A DNA stretch of 7,538 bases from Acidobacteriota bacterium (GTDB lineage Bacteria; Acidobacteriota; Vicinamibacteria; Vicinamibacterales; 2-12-FULL-66-21), in assembly GCA_013697225.1 (NCBI GenBank), contig JACCXG010000092.1:1-7538 (forward strand), written 5' to 3'. This document shows, one piece after another, positions 1 through 4,623 of the stretch. A model generated the notes under the pieces. It worked only from the letters and a program-made list of their open reading frames with translations, made no database searches and was not told the DNA's origin. Within the stretch, counting starts at the first letter, position 1; every line of letters begins with the position of its first letter. Made by a program: the position numbers and the translations under genes.

Positions 1-40
1 GACGTCACCGGCCGTGGCGACTTGATACTATTCTCCTCAT

Positions 41-1141
41 ATGCGCGATTCAGTCGTGACCGCCCCCCACGTCGATCCTGCAGCTGTCGAAGCGGCCAGC
101 GAGCGCCTCGATGCGCACGTGCGGGAGATCGTCCGGTGGCACTTCGATCCTGCAACCGGCTGCCCCTTCTGGCTCGAGCGGGCGAAAGCGTTCGACTTCG
201 ATCCGCTGAAGGATGTCAACGGCTACGCGGATCTCGACAGGTTCGGGTTCTTCGAAGACGAGTGGCTGCGTGGCGGTCCCGTGCGGCGGTGGGTGCCGAA
301 GGCGTATGCCGACAAGCCGATCCATGTCTTCGAGACCGGCGGGAGCACCGGCGTTCCCAAGTCGCGGATCGCATGGGAGGACTTCCGGATCGACTACTCC
401 AACTTCAGCGACACCCTGCCAGACGAGGCGTTCCCAAAAGGATCGGACTGGTTGATGGTAGGGCCGAGCGGCCCCAGGCGGCTGCGGCTGGCGATCGAGC
501 ACCTCGCCCAGCATCGAGGGGGCATCTGCTTCATGGTCGATCTCGATCCACGCTGGGTCATCAAGCTGATCAAGGCCCGGCAGATGGATCAGATGGAGGC
601 GTACAAGCGCCACGTCATCGATCAGGCACTCACGCTTCTGCGCGCGCACGACAACATCCAGTGCCTGTTCACCACACCCAAGCTGCTCGAAGCACTGTGC
701 GAACGCGTGTCGCTGAAGAAGATGGGCATCACGGGGGTATTCTGCGGCGGCACGGAGATGACGCCGCAGTTCCACCGCTTTGCCGTCGAGGAACTGCTGG
801 ACGGCGTGTACTTCGCGCCGACTTACGGCAACACCTTGATGGGGCTGGCCACGCACAAACCGGCCGATCCGGCGGACAATTACGCGGTCATCTACTACCC
901 GCCGCATCCGCGCGCCATGATCGAGGTGGTCCACCCGGACGGGCCGGACAGGCTCGTGGATTACGGCGGTACGGGGCGCGTGCGGCTCACGACGCTGACG
1001 AAAGAGTTCTTCATGCCGCGCTTCCTCGAGCGCGACGAGGCGGAACGCGAGCCCCCCTCCACCCGCTATCCGTGGGACGGTGTGAGGAACGTTCGGCCGT
1101 TCTCGCGCTTCGGCACCACGGTCGTCGAGGGCGTGTACTGA
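41..1141 (+). CDS. Short adenylate-forming enzyme, LuxE/PaaK-like (putative acyl-protein synthetase or acyl activator)
   Basis: This 366-residue protein probably activates a carboxylic acid with ATP to an acyl-adenylate and passes the acyl group on. Visible adenylation motifs are a phosphate-binding loop ETGGSTGVPKSR (98-109), FCGGTEM (234-240), YGNT (262-265, the usual YGxTE site) and DYGGTGRVRLT (307-317), followed by a possible ribose-binding Asp332 in FLERDEA. It stops about 50 residues after the core. The C-terminal lid domain of PaaK or acyl-CoA ligases is therefore missing, and no lysine follows Lys321. The length matches LuxE (about 370), but there is no cysteine after Cys235, whereas LuxE is acylated on a C-terminal cysteine. 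The start is bounded by an in-frame stop at 23-25, so ATG 41 is the first start; no Shine-Dalgarno is evident. The ALDH-fold gene 25 bases downstream suggests an acid-to-aldehyde pair. Family placement is fairly secure; the substrate is unknown. Confidence 0.8.
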   Translation: MRDSVVTAPHVDPAAVEAASERLDAHVREIVRWHFDPATGCPFWLERAKAFDFDPLKDVNGYADLDRFGFFEDEWLRGGPVRRWVPKAYADKPIHVFETGGSTGVPKSRIAWEDFRIDYSNFSDTLPDEAFPKGSDWLMVGPSGPRRLRLAIEHLAQHRGGICFMVDLDPRWVIKLIKARQMDQMEAYKRHVIDQALTLLRAHDNIQCLFTTPKLLEALCERVSLKKMGITGVFCGGTEMTPQFHRFAVEELLDGVYFAPTYGNTLMGLATHKPADPADNYAVIYYPPHPRAMIEVVHPDGPDRLVDYGGTGRVRLTTLTKEFFMPRFLERDEAEREPPSTRYPWDGVRNVRPFSRFGTTVVEGVY

Positions 1142-1166
1142 TCTCCGGACTGTCGATCTCCAGGTC

Positions 1167-2642
1167 ATGATTCATCTACCGATCCTCCGCCACGGCGTCC
1201 CTTACACCAGTCTGGACGTGGTCACCGTCCTGCACCACCGGACGCGCGAGCCGTTCGTCGAGGTCAGCCAGGCGAACGGAGGGCTCATCCGCCGCGACCT
1301 CCTGCCCGAGCGCCAGGAGGCGGCCCGCGAGACGCTGGCGCGTATTCCCTTCGACCGCCTGATCGCCATGTGCACGGAAGCCGCGGACCATTTTCTGAAC
1401 GCCACGCTGCCGCTCGGGGATGCCGATCAGTCTCCGGACGACTACGTCCTGCAGCTCTCGGCCACCACCGGAATGCCGCACGCCCTCGTCCGCCGGAACG
1501 TGCAGCGGGTCGCCGGGGTCATGCGCGAGATGCGCACGGTGCTGCGCGGGCTCACGCGTGGACTGGACCTCTCGGTGCTCGATACGGGGCACGGGGAGCA
1601 CGCCGGCCATGCGATCAGCTTCTATCCGCGCACGCAGGCCCTCGGCGTGGTGCTGCCCAGCAACTCCCCAGGCGTGCATTCGCTCTGGGTCCCGGCCATC
1701 GCCCTCAAGATGCCGCTCGTGTTGAAGCCGGGGAGCGCCGAGCCCTGGACCCCCTTCCGGATTGCGCAGGCGTTCATGAAGGCGGGATGCCCGCCCGAGG
1801 CTTTCAGCTATTACCCGGCCGATCATGCCGGGGCCGGCGAGGTGCTCCGCCGCACAGGCCGCAGCATGTTCTTTGGCGACGTGTCAGCCGTCGGCGGCTG
1901 GGAAGGGGATCCCCGGGTCGAGCTGCACGGACCTGGCTATACGAAGATCCTCATTGGCGACGACCTGCTGGAGGACAGCCGCTGGGAGGCGCACGTCGAT
2001 CTGATGGCCGCCTCGATCGCGGACAACGGCGGGCGGTCCTGCGTGAACGCGTCAGGAATCTGGGTTGCCGCCTCACACGCGGAGCGGGTGGCTGATGCGG
2101 TTGCCGCGCGGCTCGCAACGATCCTCCCGCGCGCCGCCACCGACGAGCGCGCCACGCTGGCGCCGTTTGCGGACCCCCGCGTGGCCGAGCGGATCTCGGC
2201 GCAAATCGACAGCGGGCTCCAGACGCCCGGCGCTCGTGAGATGACGCTGCACCATCGTGGCACCCCGCGGCTGGCCGCGTTCGAAGGCTGCACGTACCTG
2301 CAGCCCACCCTCGTGCTGTGCGACGGACCGGATCATCCGCTGGCGAACCGGGAGTTCCTGTTTCCTTACGCCGCGGTCGTCCCCATCACCCCCGAGGCGA
2401 TGGCGCGCGTGCCCGAGCCGATGGGAAAGACGCTCGTCGTGACGGCGCTCACGCGGGATCAGCGTCTGTGCGACCGGCTGCTCCGCTCGTCATTCGTCGA
2501 CCGGCTCAACATCGGCGCCATTCCGACGAACCAGATCAGCTGGGACCAGCCTCACGAAGGCAACCTGTTCGAACACCTGTACGCGCGGCGATCGTTCCAG
2601 CAGACTGCTGACCCGATCTCCGCCGCGGCTGCGGGCGCGTGA
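1167..2642 (+). CDS. Aldehyde-dehydrogenase-superfamily protein, LuxC-like putative acyl reductase
   Basis: This 491-residue protein has an ALDH fold. Residues 1 to about 150 look like a helical N-terminal region. The cofactor domain follows, with PSNSPG (164-169, equivalent to the PWNxP motif, Asn166) and Lys187 in LKPGS. Glu252 in ELHG sits where the general base of ELGG lies. The catalytic Cys292 lies in NGGRSCVNASG, and EFLFP (396-400) matches the EExFGP motif. All key residues are therefore present, though ELHG and the 40-residue Glu-Cys spacing (about 34 in classical ALDHs) are atypical. It could oxidise an aldehyde. Next to an adenylating enzyme, however, NAD(P)H-dependent reduction of an activated acyl group to an aldehyde, as in LuxC with LuxE, is the better guess. 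ATG 1167 is the best start but lacks a strong Shine-Dalgarno. The stop overlaps the next gene by four bases. The superfamily is certain; the direction of reaction and the substrate are inferred. Confidence 0.85.
   Translation: MIHLPILRHGVPYTSLDVVTVLHHRTREPFVEVSQANGGLIRRDLLPERQEAARETLARIPFDRLIAMCTEAADHFLNATLPLGDADQSPDDYVLQLSATTGMPHALVRRNVQRVAGVMREMRTVLRGLTRGLDLSVLDTGHGEHAGHAISFYPRTQALGVVLPSNSPGVHSLWVPAIALKMPLVLKPGSAEPWTPFRIAQAFMKAGCPPEAFSYYPADHAGAGEVLRRTGRSMFFGDVSAVGGWEGDPRVELHGPGYTKILIGDDLLEDSRWEAHVDLMAASIADNGGRSCVNASGIWVAASHAERVADAVAARLATILPRAATDERATLAPFADPRVAERISAQIDSGLQTPGAREMTLHHRGTPRLAAFEGCTYLQPTLVLCDGPDHPLANREFLFPYAAVVPITPEAMARVPEPMGKTLVVTALTRDQRLCDRLLRSSFVDRLNIGAIPTNQISWDQPHEGNLFEHLYARRSFQQTADPISAAAAGA
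2639..2642 (+). other. GTGA stop-start overlap (translational coupling junction)
   Basis: The TGA stop of the ALDH-fold gene (2640-2642) shares bases with the GTG start of the glycosyltransferase (2639-2641). No Shine-Dalgarno is visible just upstream. Re-initiation by ribosomes finishing the upstream gene is therefore the likely way this start is used. Confidence 0.65.
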
Positions 2643-3931
2643 GAGTTCTCTCCTTCACCGGCGGCGCCGGGACGATGTACTGCGGCAGCTGCCTGCGCGA
2701 CAACGCGCTGGCCTCGGCCCTCCTCGCCCGCGGCCACGACGTCGTGCTGACGCCGGTCTACACGCCCACCCGGACCGACGAACGCAATGTGAGCCAGTCG
2801 CAGGTGTTCTTCGGCGGGATCAGCGTGTTTCTCGAACAGCAGGTGCCCCTGTTCAGGCGTTCCCCGCGCGTGTTCGATCGCATCTGGGATGCGCCGTGGG
2901 TGATCCGCCTGGCTTCGAAGCGGCAGATCAAGGTCGATCCGAAGAGCCTCGGCGAGATGACCGTCTCGATGCTGCGGGGGGAGGGAGGATTCCAGGCGAA
3001 GGAGATCGGGAAGCTCCTCGACTGGCTGCGCGGGGAGCCGGCGTTCGACGTGATCAACCTGCCGTACGCGCTCCTGCTCGGGCTGGCGGAGCCCTTGCGC
3101 CGCGAGCTCGGTGCGCCGATCTGCTGCACGTTACAGGGAGAGGACCTGTTTCTCGACGGGCTCCAGGCTGCACACAGGCAGGAGGCTCTCGCATTGATTC
3201 GCGCGGCCGCTCGCCATGTCGATGCCTTCATGCCCGTGAGCCAGTACTATCTGGATTACATGCCTGGCTATCTCGGGATCCCGCTCGAGAAGATGCACGT
3301 CGTGCCGCTCGGCATCAACATGGAGGGATTCCATCCCCGGCCGCCGAGACGCAACCCAACGTTCACAATCGGGTATCTCGCCCGGATTGCGCCGGAGAAG
3401 GGGCTGCACGTGCTCTGCGAGGCCTATCGGGCGCTTCGAGCCACTCCTGGAATCGGCCCGTCCAGGCTGCTGGCCGCCGGCTACCTCGCCCCCGAGCACC
3501 AGGGGTATCTGGACAAGATCAGGCGGCAGATGCGTGACTGGGGGCTCGACCGCGAGTTCGAGTACCGGGGCGAGGTGGACCGGGCCCAGAAGACCGCCTT
3601 CCTCCAGAGCCTGGACCTCTTCTCAGTACCGACGACGTACGAGGAGCCGAAGGGGATGTTCCTCCTGGAGGCACTGGCGAACGGGATTCCAGTGGTCCAG
3701 CCCCGCAGGGGCGCCTTTCCGGAGATCGTCAGCAACACCGGCGGAGGGCTGATCGTGGACGCGGATGACCCGAAGGCGCTCGCGGCGGGCTATCTTCAGC
3801 TCTGGCAGGATCCGGAGCGGGCGATGACCCTCGGCGCAGCCGGAGCGGCCGGCGTGCGCGAGCACTACGATGTCGGGCGCATGGCCGAAGGCGTGGAAGA
3901 CGTCTACCGGCGGGTTATCAGAACGGGCTGA
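2639..3931 (+). CDS. Glycosyltransferase, GT-B fold, family 4-like
   Basis: This 430-residue protein is predicted to transfer a sugar from an activated nucleotide donor to an unknown acceptor at the cytoplasmic side. The N-terminal acceptor domain begins with a glycine-rich loop, GGAGTMYCGSCLRDN, containing a CxxC (Cys15, Cys18), and later has TLQGEDLFLDG. The C-terminal donor domain has GYLARIAPEKG (245-255), with Arg249 and Lys254 where GT4 enzymes hold the donor phosphates. It also has the EX7E motif in EEPKGMFLLEA (Glu336 and Glu344). There is no signal peptide or membrane segment. The GTG start at 2639 overlaps the upstream TGA (GTGA), so it is probably translated by coupling. The stop lies 4 bases before the ABC ATPase gene. 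The variant with CxxC and LQGEDLFLDG resembles a subgroup I associate with Acidobacteriota and Planctomycetota, often near FtsX-type transporters; that is recollection, not a search result. Donor and acceptor are unknown. Confidence 0.9.
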   Translation: MRVLSFTGGAGTMYCGSCLRDNALASALLARGHDVVLTPVYTPTRTDERNVSQSQVFFGGISVFLEQQVPLFRRSPRVFDRIWDAPWVIRLASKRQIKVDPKSLGEMTVSMLRGEGGFQAKEIGKLLDWLRGEPAFDVINLPYALLLGLAEPLRRELGAPICCTLQGEDLFLDGLQAAHRQEALALIRAAARHVDAFMPVSQYYLDYMPGYLGIPLEKMHVVPLGINMEGFHPRPPRRNPTFTIGYLARIAPEKGLHVLCEAYRALRATPGIGPSRLLAAGYLAPEHQGYLDKIRRQMRDWGLDREFEYRGEVDRAQKTAFLQSLDLFSVPTTYEEPKGMFLLEALANGIPVVQPRRGAFPEIVSNTGGGLIVDADDPKALAAGYLQLWQDPERAMTLGAAGAAGVREHYDVGRMAEGVEDVYRRVIRTG

Positions 3932-3935
3932 CACG

Positions 3936-4619
3936 GTGCTGATAGCCGATCGCGTCTCGAAGAGCTATGCGACGCCACGGGGCGATCTCCGGATTCTCAC
4001 CGACGTGTCGCTCTCGCTGGAGCGGGGCGCGGCCATCGCGATCATGGGCCCGTCCGGCAGCGGAAAGAGCACGCTCCTCTACATCCTTGGCGCACTCGAC
4101 ACCCCGTCATCCGGATCGGTGAGCCTCGACGGCGCCGATCCGTTTGGCCTTGACGAAGCGGCACAGGCGGCGTTCCGGAACCGTCACATCGGGTTCGTGT
4201 TCCAGGATCACTCTCTGCTGCCGCAGTGCTCGGTGCTCGAGAACGTCCTCTCGCCGACGCTGGTGGCGCCTGCGGCCGAGCGTGCGGGCAGGGAGGACGA
4301 GGCCCGGGCGCGCGCGTTGCTCGAGCAGGTCGGCCTCTGCGATCGCCTGGAACACCGGCCGGCGGAGCTGTCAGGAGGGGAGAAACAGCGTGCCGCGCTG
4401 GCGCGGGCACTGATCCGGAACCCGGTACTGCTGCTGTGCGACGAGCCGACGGGGAACCTCGATCGCGGCTCCGCTGACACGGTGGCGGATCTTCTCCTCG
4501 AGCTTCACGCTGCCCGCCAGACCATTCTGATCGTGGTGACCCACAGTGCCGCTCTTGCGGGGAAGTTTCCCGTCCGATACGAGATGACGGGCGGCACGCT
4601 CGTCAGGCAGGAGGCGTAG
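3936..4619 (+). CDS. ABC transporter ATP-binding protein, LolD/MacB/YbbA type
   Basis: This 227-residue ATPase is complete for its family (LolD-like proteins are about 230). It has Walker A GPSGSGKST (38-46), Q-loop Gln90 in GFVFQDHSLLPQ, signature LSGGEKQR (145-152), Walker B LLLCDEP with catalytic Glu170, D-loop NLD (174-176) and switch His203. The sequence around the Q-loop is typical of ATPases that pair with FtsX-fold permeases. It should act as a homodimer on the cytoplasmic face, driving the permease encoded 4 bases downstream. I chose the GTG at 3936, giving an N-terminus of MLIADRVSKSY that fits the family. An in-frame ATG at 3870 would overlap the glycosyltransferase by 62 bases and add 22 residues with no family match. 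The start lies 4 bases after the glycosyltransferase stop, without a clear Shine-Dalgarno, so coupling is likely. All catalytic residues are intact. The transported substrate is unknown. Confidence 0.93.
   Translation: MLIADRVSKSYATPRGDLRILTDVSLSLERGAAIAIMGPSGSGKSTLLYILGALDTPSSGSVSLDGADPFGLDEAAQAAFRNRHIGFVFQDHSLLPQCSVLENVLSPTLVAPAAERAGREDEARARALLEQVGLCDRLEHRPAELSGGEKQRAALARALIRNPVLLLCDEPTGNLDRGSADTVADLLLELHAARQTILIVVTHSAALAGKFPVRYEMTGGTLVRQEA
4609..4614 (+). promoter_or_regulatory. Shine-Dalgarno AGGAGG for the permease gene
   Basis: AGGAGG lies inside the last codons of the ATPase gene, 9 bases before the GTG at 4624. It supports that GTG as the permease start and is the only strong ribosome binding site seen ahead of any gene in the window. 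Confidence 0.7.
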
Positions 4620-4623
4620 GCGG

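Noticed and set aside
2..25. Possible last codons of an upstream gene ending in TGA at 23-25
   Set aside because: Only seven sense codons are visible, too few to support a gene. A stop 15 bases before ATG 41 would fit an operon continuing to the left, but it could be chance.
24..29. GATACT as a possible -10 promoter element before the first gene
   Set aside because: It matches the consensus only partly, lies very close to the start codon and has no convincing -35 element in the available bases.
50..1168. Long antisense open frame opposite the LuxE-like gene
   Set aside because: Composition is low-complexity with no motifs, and it lies wholly antisense to a motif-rich gene; high-GC codon bias explains it.
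22..1170. Long + strand open frame overlapping the LuxE-like gene
   Set aside because: Its translation is arginine-rich with no recognisable motif, while the frame starting at 41 carries all adenylation motifs. It is a high-GC shadow frame.
41..2642. Bioluminescence (lux) operon
   Set aside because: Only LuxE-like and LuxC-like enzyme types are present, with diverged motifs, and no LuxA or LuxB luciferase subunit is encoded in the window.
3870..3935. Upstream ATG start for the ABC ATPase
   Set aside because: It would add 22 residues unlike any LolD-type N-terminus and overlap the glycosyltransferase by 62 bases; GTG 3936 gives the family-typical beginning.
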